Of a stretch of 64,000 nt of DNA, positions 30,148 to 41,350 are shown in pieces. Source of the DNA: Yersinia intermedia (GTDB lineage Bacteria > Pseudomonadota > Gammaproteobacteria > Enterobacterales > Enterobacteriaceae). Made by a program: the position numbers and the translations under genes. The DNA is taken from assembly GCF_900635455.1 (NCBI RefSeq), contig NZ_LR134116.1:1984001-2048000 (forward strand), given 5' to 3'. The notes under the pieces are model-generated. The model was given only the letters and a program-made list of their open reading frames with translations. It was not told the DNA's origin and did no database searches. Position 1 is the stretch's first letter. Each line of letters starts with the position of its first letter.

Positions 30148-30771
30148 TTAGAAGTTATAACGTAAACCTGTTTGCATGGCTTGATCACTTACTTTCCAGT
30201 TATGGTAGGTGTAACCTACTTCCGCTGCAAGGTTCTGCGTCAAGGCGTAGCTTGTCGTAATTCGTGCTTCATGGAATGCACGGTGGTCATAGTTCGCCAG
30301 GCGATAGGCAACATTCATACCGATATTTTGCGTGAGTTTGCTCTTAATACCTATTTCACCGGTAGCGCTATTGTAGGTGTTGGTTTTTTCACCGTCTTTG
30401 CTGGCATCAAATACCATTGCATGGCGGCTGCCGCCCACTAAGCTATAAAAATCGATATTAGGTGAAAAAGCAAAGTGGTACCCCAAGCCGAGTACTGCTT
30501 CCGCGAGACCACGATCGTTATTGGCAATACTGTTCAGGCGGGCATCAATAAAGAGATCATTCTCAAATCCATAGCCACCATTCAGATATATGCCACCCAT
30601 ATCGCGATTACCGACATGGCTGTACTTTTTTTGGTCAAACTGTTTATCAAAACGGGCATTGTTGCTGATTGCACCGTATTGCAAGCCACCCGCGACATAA
30701 GTGTAATCACCCGCGATTGCGGCTGTACAGGTACCCATCAGGGCGAGAGATAATAAGGTTTGTTTCAACAT
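30148..30771 (-). CDS. outer-membrane beta-barrel protein, first gene of the phoPQ operon
   Basis: 207-residue predicted outer-membrane protein; I do not recognise a named family with certainty. It has a classic signal peptide (MLKQTLLSLALMGTCTAAIA), alternating amphipathic strands and a C-terminal Phe (TGLRYNF), as for small porin-like barrels. The start at 30771 gives the signal peptide; the frame is open 13 codons further upstream. It is directly upstream of phoP on the same strand, and its own promoter has a consensus PhoP box, so it is probably expressed with phoPQ under low Mg2+. Confidence 0.85.
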   Translation of the reverse strand: MLKQTLLSLALMGTCTAAIAGDYTYVAGGLQYGAISNNARFDKQFDQKKYSHVGNRDMGGIYLNGGYGFENDLFIDARLNSIANNDRGLAEAVLGLGYHFAFSPNIDFYSLVGGSRHAMVFDASKDGEKTNTYNSATGEIGIKSKLTQNIGMNVAYRLANYDHRAFHEARITTSYALTQNLAAEVGYTYHNWKVSDQAMQTGLRYNF

Positions 30772-30817
30772 ATGATAATAGCTCCTGCAATTGTAACGTC
30801 CTTTTGACATTGCAGGT

Positions 30818-30852
30818 ATTATCGATGATAGCGACTAAACCATTGCTAAACA
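30818..30852 (-). promoter_or_regulatory. PhoP box and -10 driving the OMP-phoPQ operon
   Basis: On the minus strand, TGTTTA-GCAAT-GGTTTA (30852-30836) is an exact match to the PhoP direct-repeat box. It is followed after 12 bp by the -10 hexamer GATAAT (30823-30818). This is the spacing of directly PhoP-activated promoters and implies positive autoregulation. Confidence 0.88.
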
Positions 30853-30935
30853 GGCGGGAGTACACGGGAAAATAAGAAAAATCAGGGGATAATACAGGTG
30901 GCATTGGGTTACCACCTGTATTAGGGATTAAAATA

Positions 30936-32321
<1,386 letters not shown>

Positions 32322-32336
32322 TTACTTTGGTATGGT

Positions 32337-32963
32337 TCAATTATGAGCAAGAATACTCTGTGCCTGTTTAAAGAGACGATTTCGTGAAAACATTAACTGC
32401 AAGCGGCTTCCACCGACTTGCTGCCAAAGCACGGCTGAGCGAATACCCGCCAGCAAGGCGGCACGAACTTTTGCCTGCACCAGTGTGCTTTGTAGAATTG
32501 CAGGTGAACCGACCACTTGAATCCGTGGGCCGAGTGGGCTGATAACATCAGTATAAATCGATGCCAGCGAACTCATCATCGTTTCCGATTCAAGATCGAA
32601 ATGCACCAATTGGCGATCAAGCTGACTGATTCGATCACCCAATGTATTCATGGCGGATTTATTGGCATTGAGCTTGCGCTCTAGCACCATCAGGCTCAGG
32701 GTGTAGCGGGTTAATTCTGCTGCCGGCCCCTGACGATTGGCGTTTAAGACACTTTGCAGGGTCTCTAATCCCATTTTCAGCGATTGTTCATTACCGCCGT
32801 ACACCGCAATTGTTGACGGCGGGTCAGTCTGTAGTAGCCCGCCCAAGAGGGTATTCAATGCATCATTATCGCACTGGCCTTCATGAGCCAGTTGCTGAAC
32901 CACGCGAGCGGACTGGCAGATCCCTGCCAGTGCCAGCGTAATATCATAATAATTCTTCGCCAC
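32337..32963 (-). CDS. hflD: HflD, lysogenization regulator homologue
   Basis: Peripheral inner-membrane protein; in E. coli it opposes lambda lysogeny by acting on CII, and its normal role is unclear. It has 208 residues and is mostly alpha-helical, with the conserved stretches [19 protein letters not shown] and [15 protein letters not shown]. The GTG at 32963 is chosen because it gives the family N-terminus and has AGGAG 5 bp upstream. It lies between mnmA and purB on the same strand. Confidence 0.94.
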   Translation of the reverse strand: MAKNYYDITLALAGICQSARVVQQLAHEGQCDNDALNTLLGGLLQTDPPSTIAVYGGNEQSLKMGLETLQSVLNANRQGPAAELTRYTLSLMVLERKLNANKSAMNTLGDRISQLDRQLVHFDLESETMMSSLASIYTDVISPLGPRIQVVGSPAILQSTLVQAKVRAALLAGIRSAVLWQQVGGSRLQLMFSRNRLFKQAQSILAHN

Positions 32964-33003
32964 GGTCACTCCTGTAAACGTTCGGGGTCATTACTAGGCT
33001 GAT

Positions 33004-34125
33004 TTAGTTTGTTACCGCATCAGTCAGTGGATAACGCTCTTCAATGATACCGCCGCCGAGGCAGACTTCACCTTGATAGAATACAGCGGACTGCCCCGGT
33101 GTTACTGCGGCAACCGGGTTATCGAACCTGACCTCGACACGCTCATTATCCAGCGGGGTGACGGTGCAGGGAATATCCTGCTGACGGTAGCGTGTTTTCA
33201 CCACACACCGAAAAGCGGCGGTGATCGGTTGACGGTCAACCCAGTGCAATTGTTGGGCTATCAGACCCACTGACATTAACCGGGGATGTTCATGTCCTTG
33301 CGCCACGAGCAAGATGTTATTAGCGACATCTTTATCTACCACATACCATGGGTCATCACCGCCATCTTTGGTGCCACCAATACCCAGCCCTTTACGTTGC
33401 CCCAAGGTGTGATACATCAACCCCTGATGCTCGCCCATATGCTGACCGTCAACCGTCATGATAGGGCCGGGTTGTGCGGGCAGATAGCGCCCCAAAAAAT
33501 CACGGAATTTGCGCTCACCAATAAAGCAGATACCGGTAGAGTCTTTTTTCTTGGCGGTGACCAGCTCAAGTTGTTCGGCGATACGGCGAACTTCGGGTTT
33601 TTCCAATTCTCCGACCGGGAACAGGCTTTGGGCCAGTTGTTCGTGGCTTAATGTATAGAGGAAGTAACTTTGATCTTTATTGCCATCCAGACCGCGTAAT
33701 AAACGGCTTTTGCCATCAACATCCTGGCGGCGAACATAGTGGCCAGTGGCAATATAATCGGCGCCTAAGTCTTCAGCAGCAAACTCAAGGAAGGCTTTAA
33801 ACTTGATCTCTTTATTACACAGAATATCAGGGTTAGGTGTGCGCCCGGCTTTATATTCTTCCAGGAACAATTCAAACACGTTATCCCAATATTCTGCGGC
33901 AAAATTGACGGTGTGCAACTCCATGCCCAGTTTGTCGCATACTGCTTGCGCATCGGCCAAATCGGTCGCTGCGGAACAATATTCTTCGCCATCATCCTCT
34001 TCCCAGTTCTTCATGAACAAACCGGCAACTTGGTAACCCTGTTGCTGGAGCAGGTAGGCGGAAACGGAAGAGTCGACACCGCCGGACATACCGACGATTA
34101 CTTTTTTCTGGCTATTATCTGACAT
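33004..34125 (-). CDS. mnmA: tRNA-specific 2-thiouridylase
   Basis: Adds sulfur at wobble U34 of tRNA-Lys, -Glu and -Gln, using sulfur relayed by TusE. It has 373 residues. The PP-loop [11 protein letters not shown] binds ATP, and the catalytic Cys pair is in [12 protein letters not shown] and DSTGICFIG. The start at 34125 gives [16 protein letters not shown]; the 30-codon upstream extension in frame is not believed. It is first in the mnmA-hflD-purB run. Confidence 0.97.
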   Translation of the reverse strand: MSDNSQKKVIVGMSGGVDSSVSAYLLQQQGYQVAGLFMKNWEEDDGEEYCSAATDLADAQAVCDKLGMELHTVNFAAEYWDNVFELFLEEYKAGRTPNPDILCNKEIKFKAFLEFAAEDLGADYIATGHYVRRQDVDGKSRLLRGLDGNKDQSYFLYTLSHEQLAQSLFPVGELEKPEVRRIAEQLELVTAKKKDSTGICFIGERKFRDFLGRYLPAQPGPIMTVDGQHMGEHQGLMYHTLGQRKGLGIGGTKDGGDDPWYVVDKDVANNILLVAQGHEHPRLMSVGLIAQQLHWVDRQPITAAFRCVVKTRYRQQDIPCTVTPLDNERVEVRFDNPVAAVTPGQSAVFYQGEVCLGGGIIEERYPLTDAVTN

Positions 34126-34312
34126 GGGAGTCTCACTAACGTAAATACCTAAGCCTCTGATAGAGGGCCGGCCGGATAACACTATCCGAACACTTTGCCG
34201 CCACAGGCAAGGCATTATAAAAACAAGCGCCGGATTTTATCACGTTGACCGCTTGGCTGCATTCTAGATTCGCGCTCTTGACGAAATTACCTGAGTAAAT
34301 CAAATCTACCTT

Positions 34313-34759
34313 TTATAAAGGCCAGTTAAAGGAGCCAACCAGATCAAGTGAATAACGTTCTGGCTGTTGGTAACAGCGGATACTTTCGGCCACTAGCGGT
34401 GAACGTAAATTGGCTGATTGCAGTATTTCATCAGCAGAGAGCCACAGACAGCAGTCAATGTCACTGTCATGAGGATGGGTGGGTAAGGGGGCCAGCAGCT
34501 CAATAACAAAAGCGAAGCGTAAGAATGGCGTTTTGTCCGGTGCTATCCATTGATGCATTCGCAGAAAAGATTGCGGTGTGGCGCGGATCCCGGTCTCCTC
34601 CCACAGTTCTCTCTCTGCGGCTTGCAGCAGGGTTTCATCGGCTTCCAAATGCCCAGCCGGTTGATTCCATAATTTTTTGCCATTAATCGTCTCTTCGACA
34701 ACTAAAAATTTCCCTTGAGCGTGTACAACACAAGCGACAGTTACATGGGGCTTAAACAT
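34313..34759 (-). CDS. nudJ: phosphatase NudJ
   Basis: Nudix hydrolase that, in E. coli, acts on HMP-pyrophosphate and nucleoside di- and triphosphates. It has 148 residues. The Nudix box [20 protein letters not shown] continues into TGI, with all required Glu and Arg residues. The ATG at 34759 gives [14 protein letters not shown] and overlaps the rluE stop by 8 bp, so the pair is coupled. Confidence 0.96.
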   Translation of the reverse strand: MFKPHVTVACVVHAQGKFLVVEETINGKKLWNQPAGHLEADETLLQAAERELWEETGIRATPQSFLRMHQWIAPDKTPFLRFAFVIELLAPLPTHPHDSDIDCCLWLSADEILQSANLRSPLVAESIRCYQQPERYSLDLVGSFNWPL

Positions 34760-35378
34760 CGCGAATCTCCTTCCATTCGCCGGGCTGTAGGTCGGCAAGG
34801 CTTAAGTTTCCTACACTAAACCGTATCAGACGTAGAGTAGGGAAGCCAATATGGGCCGTCATTCTGCGTACTTGTCGATTCCGACCTTCGTAAAGTGTGA
34901 TCTGTAGCCAACGGGTAGGAATATTTTTGCGCTCTCTGATGGGGGGAACTCGCGGCCACAGCCACTCAGGTTCGCTAACTAACTCGGCCCCTGCGGGTAA
35001 GGTCGGACCATCTTTTAAGACAACGCCGTGCCGTAGCTTATCGAGTGCATCGTCTTCTGGCACGCCTTCTACTTGTACAAAATAGATTTTACCTGTTTTT
35101 GCTGTCGGTTGGGTGAGTTTGGCTTGTAACTTGCCATCATTGGTTAATACCAGTAAACCTTCACTGTCGCGATCGAGCCTGCCAGCGGCATAAACATCGT
35201 TAAAAGGAATAAATTCCTTTAATGTTCTGCGGCCAGATTCATCAGTAAATTGTGGTAATACATCGAAAGGTTTGTTGAATAACAGTACCCTCCGAGGGCC
35301 TACCGGCTTTACTTGTTTGGCCTGTATCTTGGTGCTGAATCGGTTAACTTTGTGATTTTTAACAGAGAATTTATTCAT
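34752..35378 (-). CDS. rluE: 23S rRNA pseudouridine(2457) synthase
   Basis: Makes one pseudouridine in 23S rRNA. It has 208 residues and belongs to the RsuA/RluB/E/F family. The catalytic Asp is in [32 protein letters not shown] and [10 protein letters not shown] are the other family motifs. A short basic N-terminal tail stands in place of an S4 domain, as is usual for RluE. It is divergent from icd. Confidence 0.96.
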   Translation of the reverse strand: MNKFSVKNHKVNRFSTKIQAKQVKPVGPRRVLLFNKPFDVLPQFTDESGRRTLKEFIPFNDVYAAGRLDRDSEGLLVLTNDGKLQAKLTQPTAKTGKIYFVQVEGVPEDDALDKLRHGVVLKDGPTLPAGAELVSEPEWLWPRVPPIRERKNIPTRWLQITLYEGRNRQVRRMTAHIGFPTLRLIRFSVGNLSLADLQPGEWKEIRDV

Positions 35379-35509
35379 GATTATTGCGATTCCGAATGAT
35401 TAGCGCATTATACCTTAATCCGTTTCGGATTGGCGTGGGACGAATATTCAAGTAGTATTGACACGAATCTTACAAGGCATTAACAAAATTGCGCTGAAGG
35501 AGAAGGTTG

Positions 35510-36763
35510 ATGGAAAGCAAAGTAGTTGTTCCGGCAGAAGGTAAGAAAATTACTGTCGATGCTCAGGGTAAACTGGTTGTTCCGCATAATCCGATCATTC
35601 CATTTATTGAAGGTGACGGTATTGGCGTTGATGTGACCCCAGCCATGATCCACGTGGTAGATGCCGCGGTTAAGAAAGCCTATAAAGGCGAGCGTAAAAT
35701 CTCCTGGATGGAAATCTACACCGGTGAGAAGTCAACGCATGTTTATGGCAAAGATGTTTGGTTGCCAGAAGAAACATTGGATCTGATTCGTGAGTACCGT
35801 GTTGCAATTAAAGGCCCGTTAACTACCCCCGTCGGCGGCGGTATTCGTTCTTTGAACGTTGCTTTGCGCCAACAACTTGATCTGTATGTGTGTCTGCGTC
35901 CGGTGCGTTATTACGAAGGTACTCCAAGCCCGGTAAAACACCCTGAATTGACCAACATGGTAATTTTCCGCGAAAATGCTGAAGATATCTATGCTGGTAT
36001 CGAATGGAAAGCCGGTTCACCAGAAGCTGAAAAGGTGATTAAGTTCCTGCGCGAAGAAATGGGTGTGAAGAAAATCCGTTTCCCTGAACAATGCGGTATT
36101 GGTATCAAACCTTGTTCAGAAGAAGGAACTAAACGCTTGGTTCGTGCGGCAATTGAATATGCAATTACCAACGACCGTGAATCAGTTACTTTGGTTCATA
36201 AAGGCAACATTATGAAATTCACCGAAGGCGCATTTAAAGACTGGGGTTACCAGTTAGCGCGCGAGGAATTTGGTGGTGAGCTGATCGATGGTGGCCCTTG
36301 GGTTAAAATCAAGAACCCGAATAACGGCAAAGAGATCATCATCAAAGATGTGATTGCTGATGCCTTCCTGCAACAAATTCTGCTGCGCCCTGCTGAATAT
36401 GATGTTATTGCCTGTATGAACCTGAACGGTGATTACATCTCTGACGCCTTGGCTGCACAGGTTGGCGGTATCGGTATTGCTCCGGGTGCCAACATTGGTG
36501 ATGATTGTGCGTTGTTCGAAGCCACTCACGGCACCGCACCAAAATATGCCGGTCAGGATAAAGTGAACCCAGGCTCTATCATTCTGTCCGCAGAAATGAT
36601 GTTGCGTCATATGGGTTGGTTCGAAGCCGCAGACCTGATTATCAAAGGCACCGAAGGCGCAATTCAGGCCAAGACCGTGACTTATGATTTCGAACGTCTG
36701 ATGGATGGTGCTAAACTGCGTAAATGTAGCGAGTTTGGTCAAGACATCATCGACAATATGTAA
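35510..36763 (+). CDS. icd: isocitrate dehydrogenase (NADP+)
   Basis: TCA-cycle enzyme oxidising isocitrate to 2-oxoglutarate. It has 417 residues. The substrate loop [12 protein letters not shown] contains the Ser that AceK phosphorylates in E. coli. [19 protein letters not shown], the Lys in [17 protein letters not shown] and the metal Asp region [22 protein letters not shown] are all present. The ATG at 35510 follows AAGGAGAAGG; a TTG one codon earlier is less likely. Confidence 0.99.
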   Translation: MESKVVVPAEGKKITVDAQGKLVVPHNPIIPFIEGDGIGVDVTPAMIHVVDAAVKKAYKGERKISWMEIYTGEKSTHVYGKDVWLPEETLDLIREYRVAIKGPLTTPVGGGIRSLNVALRQQLDLYVCLRPVRYYEGTPSPVKHPELTNMVIFRENAEDIYAGIEWKAGSPEAEKVIKFLREEMGVKKIRFPEQCGIGIKPCSEEGTKRLVRAAIEYAITNDRESVTLVHKGNIMKFTEGAFKDWGYQLAREEFGGELIDGGPWVKIKNPNNGKEIIIKDVIADAFLQQILLRPAEYDVIACMNLNGDYISDALAAQVGGIGIAPGANIGDDCALFEATHGTAPKYAGQDKVNPGSIILSAEMMLRHMGWFEAADLIIKGTEGAIQAKTVTYDFERLMDGAKLRKCSEFGQDIIDNM

Positions 36764-36778
36764 GTTGTTGAGCAGAAC

Positions 36779-36819
36779 AAAACCTTGCGGGAGTTTAAGC
36801 GACCGTGAGGTTTTTTTTT
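36779..36819 (+). terminator. intrinsic terminator after icd
   Basis: AAAACCTTGCGG pairs with CCGTGAGGTTTT, including two G-U pairs, and nine T residues follow, 15 bp after the icd stop. Confidence 0.85.
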
Positions 36820-36895
36820 ATCTCAATAAAGCGCAAGGATGCTTGTTTAACGCGCAGCCAGTACAACTGCTCTCTTATATTTGTTATTAATTTGT

Positions 36896-36925
36896 TATTC
36901 CTACCTTATTCTTACGGTAGGAATA
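36896..36925. repeat. 10-bp perfect inverted repeat upstream of the glycosyltransferase
   Basis: TATTCCTACC and GGTAGGAATA flank a 10-nt spacer in the AT-rich icd-glycosyltransferase gap. No T-run follows, so an operator or a leader structure is more likely than a terminator. Confidence 0.6.
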
Positions 36926-36981
36926 GATGAAGAAAATAATTGACTGATTATGGTAACTCTTTATCCTTTATCGCAAGTCAT

Positions 36982-37010
36982 TTGACATATCTATGTTATT
37001 TAATTCTATT
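36982..37010 (+). promoter_or_regulatory. candidate sigma-70 promoter for the glycosyltransferase gene
   Basis: TTGACA (36982-36987), a 17-bp spacer and TCTATT (37005-37010) lie about 70 bp before the GTG start. The -35 is perfect and the -10 matches 4 of 6. Confidence 0.45.
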
Positions 37011-37079
37011 GAACGTATTTAGATATTGAACATCAGATATTAAAAATTTATTTTCTCTCTTAAAACAGAGGTTTACATT

Positions 37080-37940
37080 GTGACAAAGGATGTAGAAATT
37101 GTTAAGGCACGGCATCCACTAGATAAGCAGCATATCAAACTGACTTATGTGACTCATTTTTACTGTAATCAGGGGAATATGGATTCTGTTGAATCTTTGT
37201 TGAAAGAGTATGAATCTTACCCAGATGATATTAAAGATGCAGTGGAGTTTGTCATTGTAGATGATTGCTCGCCATTAGAGTATGACGTAAAAGATTATGA
37301 TTTGAATTTCACGTGGTTAAGAATAACGACGGATATTCAGTGGAATCAGGCGGGCTCTCGGAATCTGGGTGTGACATATGCGAAGTCAGATAAGATTATC
37401 ATTACTGATTTAGATTGCTTGCTGCCCGCAGACACCCTGCGTTATTTGGTGAATGCCCGTAACCCCGGCCGCTCCTTATATCGTATCTACCGCACTGATG
37501 AAAAAACAGGTAAAGCCTATCGTGGTCACCCCAACTTGTTCTTCATGTCCAGAGCGCGATTCTTTAGGCTGTATGGTTATGATGAAGAGTTCGCCGGCCA
37601 TTATGGCTCGGAAGATTATCGGTTTGTGAAGTTCCATAAAGATCATGGTAGCACCCCACGTTATCTGCCTAAGCAGTATCGATGCATTGAGCGCAATGTG
37701 GATAGGAAAAAGAGTTACCATTCTCTGGATCGTGATTTGACCCACAACGCACCAATTGATGACCGGAAGAAGAGTGAAATTGCACGATTTGGTGCAGAAT
37801 ATGGCCATAGCCGAATATTTCTTAACTTTAACTGGGAAATTAAAAAAGTGCATTCACGTGTGCCGACGGTGCCTGAACGCAAGTTGTGGTGGCGACCATT
37901 ATGGTGGTTCCGTTACTTGTTTAGATCACTGGCAGCATAA
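37080..37940 (+). CDS. family 2 glycosyltransferase
   Basis: 286-residue predicted GT-A glycosyltransferase. Visible are VIVDDCSPLE (residues 58-67), GSRNLG (92-97), the metal-binding DLD at 110-112, and a later acidic GSEDYRF that may hold the catalytic base. No membrane span is seen; the Trp/Arg-rich C-terminus (WWRPLWWFRYLFRSL) could bind the membrane face. The start is GTG at 37080 with AGAGG upstream. Its partner is the O-antigen-ligase-like gene 133 bp downstream, so a role in LPS or another surface glycan is inferred. The sugar is unknown. Confidence 0.85.
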   Translation: MTKDVEIVKARHPLDKQHIKLTYVTHFYCNQGNMDSVESLLKEYESYPDDIKDAVEFVIVDDCSPLEYDVKDYDLNFTWLRITTDIQWNQAGSRNLGVTYAKSDKIIITDLDCLLPADTLRYLVNARNPGRSLYRIYRTDEKTGKAYRGHPNLFFMSRARFFRLYGYDEEFAGHYGSEDYRFVKFHKDHGSTPRYLPKQYRCIERNVDRKKSYHSLDRDLTHNAPIDDRKKSEIARFGAEYGHSRIFLNFNWEIKKVHSRVPTVPERKLWWRPLWWFRYLFRSLAA

Positions 37941-38073
37941 ACGGCACTCGCCACAAAACATCGCCATAGCCAGCGGTTTCCGATGGTAGGTTATGGCGTA
38001 AATTGGGGCTGCTGTCCTTTGCGAAAAGGTGCCTGATAGCCTCAACTGATTATCAATTCGAAGTGAGTGACTT

Positions 38074-39315
38074 ATGATTTCTCCGGCTTCTACTTCTTTG
38101 CCCGGCTCAGCGCCAGTGCATCGATATGTTGGCATGTTTTCCTGTGCTACGGCATTTCTGTTAGGTATTGGTCTACCCACTTCTAATTTCATAATGAATT
38201 TGTCGATGGTGTTAGCTGTCATCTGTTTGCTGCTGAACCGCGATACTCGCTATGTGAAAACGTTGGCAAAGAATCCGTTGATTTGGTTGCCTGCAATTAT
38301 GTTTATGCTACTGGCAGTATCATTGCTCTGGCAGCATAACTTGTACGGCAAAGTGATGGTCAGCAAGTATTCCAAATTACTGTATATCTTGCCGTTAGCA
38401 ATGTTCTTTATGCTGTCCCGTTCACTGGCTGGTTATTTTGCCAAAGGTTTTTTACTGGCAAATGCTGTTATTCTGGCAGCAAGTCTGTGGGTTGGTCTTC
38501 TCCATCTGCCGTTGGGGCATATTGATCCACTGAATCCCTCTGTGTTTAAACTGCAAATTACGCATAATTTCTTTATGGCACTGGCCGCCGTTATCTGGCT
38601 TGCTCTGGCTTTTAGAAGCCAAGGATGGAAGCGTTGGGGTTATGGTCTGTTGGTGTGTTTGGCTATCTATAACATTGTGTTTATGGTGCAAGGCCGCACC
38701 GGCTATGTTGCATTGGCCGCGGCATTTGGCCTGTGGGGGTTACTGTCACTGTCAATCCGCCAGCGCTTGGCGATGGCCGTTTGCGCATTTATCGTCGCGG
38801 CCATTGTACTTATGGTGCCTAACCGGGCGGTAGATCGGTTGCAGCAGGGCGTGACTGAGGTTAAAACCTGTCTGGCCGTCTCGAATGGTGATGCTAATGT
38901 TTCCTGTGATAGCTCGATGGGGCTACGTACCGCATTTATGCTCGCCTCAGTGAAGTTGATTGAGGATGCGCCTGTCCTGGGCCATGGTGCTGGGGGTTTT
39001 TGGTATTCTTTCTCGCAAAGTGCGTATAGCATCAATCCTCATAATGAATATCTGATGCAGACGGTTCAGTCGGGTTTGGTCGGTTTAGCCTTATTCCTGG
39101 GGTGGATGTGGTGTTATTTCCGCTCGGCATGGCGTTTATCTGCTCAGGTTAGAAATGTGCTGATTGCGTTACTTGGTGCCTATTTGGCTTGCCACCTGTT
39201 TAATTCCTTCTTACTTGACTCTTCGGAAGGGCATCTGTTTATTATTCTTACGGCGATTGTTGCCAGTTATTCAGTTCTGCCGCCGAAAGAGCAGAATAAA
39301 ATCAGTAACCGATGA
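38074..39315 (+). CDS. O-antigen ligase family (Wzy_C) membrane protein
   Basis: 413-residue polytopic inner-membrane protein with about 10-12 spans. Family landmarks are QGRTGYVAL, a large periplasmic loop (about 265-325) with VLGHGAGGFWYSF, and the PHNEYLMQTVQSGLVGL segment that carries the conserved His of WaaL-type ligases. WaaL joins O-antigen or other polymer to lipid A-core at the periplasmic face; Wzy polymerases share the domain, so ligase versus polymerase is not settled. It is the last gene before a strong terminator. Confidence 0.87.
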   Translation: MISPASTSLPGSAPVHRYVGMFSCATAFLLGIGLPTSNFIMNLSMVLAVICLLLNRDTRYVKTLAKNPLIWLPAIMFMLLAVSLLWQHNLYGKVMVSKYSKLLYILPLAMFFMLSRSLAGYFAKGFLLANAVILAASLWVGLLHLPLGHIDPLNPSVFKLQITHNFFMALAAVIWLALAFRSQGWKRWGYGLLVCLAIYNIVFMVQGRTGYVALAAAFGLWGLLSLSIRQRLAMAVCAFIVAAIVLMVPNRAVDRLQQGVTEVKTCLAVSNGDANVSCDSSMGLRTAFMLASVKLIEDAPVLGHGAGGFWYSFSQSAYSINPHNEYLMQTVQSGLVGLALFLGWMWCYFRSAWRLSAQVRNVLIALLGAYLACHLFNSFLLDSSEGHLFIILTAIVASYSVLPPKEQNKISNR

Positions 39316-39337
39316 CGTTGGTTGTGAAATAAATAGG

Positions 39338-39367
39338 ATAGGTGCCCGATGTGGCACCTATTTTTTT
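39338..39367 (+). terminator. intrinsic terminator after the ligase-like gene
   Basis: ATAGGTGCC-CGATGT-GGCACCTAT forms a 9-bp stem followed by T residues, 23 bp after the stop codon. Confidence 0.88.
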
Positions 39368-39453
39368 ATCTATCCATTCAGGTGTTTCCGAGGCTGAAAC
39401 AATGCATAAATTTTGGGATACCTCTTTCAAACCCAATAATTAGAAAAATGCAT

Positions 39454-39478
39454 AAAAAAGCCCTCGATGACGAGGGCT
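39454..39478 (-). terminator. intrinsic terminator of the 86-residue minus-strand gene
   Basis: On the minus strand, AGCCCTCG-TCAT-CGAGGGCT is followed by TTTTT, just after the stop of the small gene at 39484. Confidence 0.88.
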
Positions 39479-39483
39479 ACAGA

Positions 39484-39744
39484 CTAACGGTTGGCTTTAT
39501 CATCAGCCTCATCGATCAGACCATTGGCTATCTTGTTGGCATCAAGACAACGCGCTGAGTGCAGGATACCGTTAAGTGTTTCTCGGACACTGGACAGGAA
39601 CTGATCGTTATCTGACTCATTAGCACATTCAACCATTAACGCGACAAGCAAAGCCTCATGGGCGATCAAGTGATTTTCACCAGGTAAGTTTGCATCAGTT
39701 TCACCTTTGTGAGCGCGGACAGATGTTTGATTAAGTGATGACAT
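39484..39744 (-). CDS. hypothetical 86-residue protein
   Basis: I do not recognise a family. The protein is short, acidic and predicted helical (HEALLVALMVECANESDNDQFLSSVRETLNGIL), with two Cys and no signal peptide. The ATG at 39744 is preceded by AAGGAG at good spacing and the gene ends in a clear terminator, so it is a genuine single-gene unit. Its composition resembles small helical regulators or stress proteins, but no function can be assigned. Confidence 0.8.
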   Translation of the reverse strand: MSSLNQTSVRAHKGETDANLPGENHLIAHEALLVALMVECANESDNDQFLSSVRETLNGILHSARCLDANKIANGLIDEADDKANR

Positions 39745-39882
39745 AAAACTCCTTATTTAATCATTGAGTAACCACCTGACTACTATAGCGGGGTTTTTAT
39801 TTATTGCTATCGTATGAAAAATACAGATGAAATTTATCCACCTGTATAGTGAGATTGGCCAAATTAGATAGGGCCTAATTAT

Positions 39883-40533
39883 TTATTGACCAAAGTCGAC
39901 ATCACATGCTTGATAAAACGCATTGCCTGAATCTGCAACAATCCATGCCAGAATAATGACGTGATGGCCTTTTTTACCTTTAGGTAAATGAACATTATGC
40001 TCGATTTTAGCCACTAACTTATCGTTATTCGAGTAATAAGGAACATAAGGATAGATATCCTCATAAAACGGTGTTGCCTCTAATTGAGCACGTGTAATAC
40101 GTTCTGCTGGGTTCCAATCATCTTTGGTAATAAACCAACGATAACCACGAGTAACATGAGCAACAGTGTAGGCCCAATATATATCAAGGTCACTGCCTGG
40201 GTTAACCATGATAGTTGGCCAGGTAAAGTTATCATTAGGGTGACCGATAGACCGTAGCTTGTGTTGCATTTCTTTATCGGTGAAATTCACCACTTCTCGA
40301 TTACCGCGGTGACCACCACTGAGAATAAGGCCATCAGGAGGTGGTGGGTTGCTCCAACTATCCATTTCGTAAGGAGGGGGGAAAGAACCACCTGTCAAAT
40401 CAGGGAAGTTTTTTCCTCCTTCCATTTCGTTATTTTCCCATTCAGCAATCAATCCTAAATCAGTTGCTACCAATCCTCGTGTTTGAGGGGCGGTGACTCG
40501 GCCGTGCCGCAGTTGTAATTTATTGTTACTCAT
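39883..40533 (-). CDS. AA10 lytic polysaccharide monooxygenase without signal peptide
   Basis: 216-residue protein of the chitin/cellulose-binding AA10 (CBM33) family; such copper enzymes cut crystalline polysaccharides oxidatively. His10 in RHGRVTAPQTRG and His126 in YTVAHVTRGYRWFITK form the expected histidine brace, and Phe206 in GNAFYQACDVDF is the axial residue. The ATG at 40533 has AGGTAG upstream and gives MSNNKLQLRHG, with nine polar residues before the active-site His and no hydrophobic leader. The 12-codon upstream extension does not supply one either. An N-terminal His is required for activity, so processing or an unusual export route is implied. Confidence 0.92.
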   Translation of the reverse strand: MSNNKLQLRHGRVTAPQTRGLVATDLGLIAEWENNEMEGGKNFPDLTGGSFPPPYEMDSWSNPPPPDGLILSGGHRGNREVVNFTDKEMQHKLRSIGHPNDNFTWPTIMVNPGSDLDIYWAYTVAHVTRGYRWFITKDDWNPAERITRAQLEATPFYEDIYPYVPYYSNNDKLVAKIEHNVHLPKGKKGHHVIILAWIVADSGNAFYQACDVDFGQ

Positions 40534-41350
40534 GATTTCTACCTCTATAGTTAAGTGTTTATGCAACAACAGATAAAAATTAATTAGTAATACTGCTGTC
40601 TGATACTTTATAAATAACCTTATTTTACTGTTTATTTAATTATCAAACTTATTACCCGTTTATTTGTGATAAATATCATTGCTACCAAGTCTGGTGCGCT
40701 ACAATATTATATTTTTGTGGGGAATTATCGCTGAATATATTTTTTGTGTTTAATGTTTTTATAAGTATGTGGTGCAATAATTCCTTTATCAAATCCTTTA
40801 ATTGTTACTCGATGAGTGAAATATGTGTATCTTCACTGTTACTACCGTTAGCATCATTACAAAATTTGTTTAAGACATTGATTTAACAATATCTTTATTA
40901 TAATAATTTTTTAGGTGATGGATTGATTGTCATCCCGCGATGGGACGTTGTAGTTATGTTTATTTATTAAAGCGAAATGATACTCAGCCTTCTGGCGACG
41001 TTGAACGCGGCAGTATTATGGCTACTGGGTATATTATATTGTGCTGAAAATAAAGGATTATATCTGAGATGTCAGGCCAATAGCCTTAAGTCACGGCGGG
41101 TCATCTCTTATCTGAAATTAGCGGTGACTATCTTACGACACTCTCCGATAATTTTAATGTGAACAGCTCTGGATGCTATTCTTAAACACCCTCCGCCAAA
41201 AGCTACCGAAGCAGGGTGTTAGTGTATCAATGCTGACATTGTCGCGAGGCTTCTATTTATTGCGATGACAGATGCTTAAATAGCAACTGTCCCTATAACA
41301 TCAAATACAGTGGTAATTGATGTTATACAATATTTCAGCCTTATGTCATC
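40534..41350. other. long AT-rich intergenic region upstream of the LPMO
   Basis: About 800 bp with very high AT content to about 40,980, typical of H-NS-bound accessory DNA. It contains TGTGA-N6-TCATT at 40665-40680, a weak CRP-like site, and AACACCCT/AGGGTGTT arms around 41186-41221. A 61-codon plus-strand frame at 40977 has a hydrophobic start but no good ribosome binding site, so I do not call it. Confidence 0.5.

Noticed and set aside
35458..35486. TTGACA-N17-TAACAA as an icd promoter
   Set aside because: The -35 is perfect but the -10 matches only 3 of 6 and the implied leader would be very short, so it is not listed as a feature.
40977..41162. 61-codon frame with a hydrophobic N-terminus upstream of the LPMO
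   Set aside because: Only AAAGCGA precedes the ATG, the tail looks random and it lies in AT-rich DNA where hydrophobic frames arise by chance.
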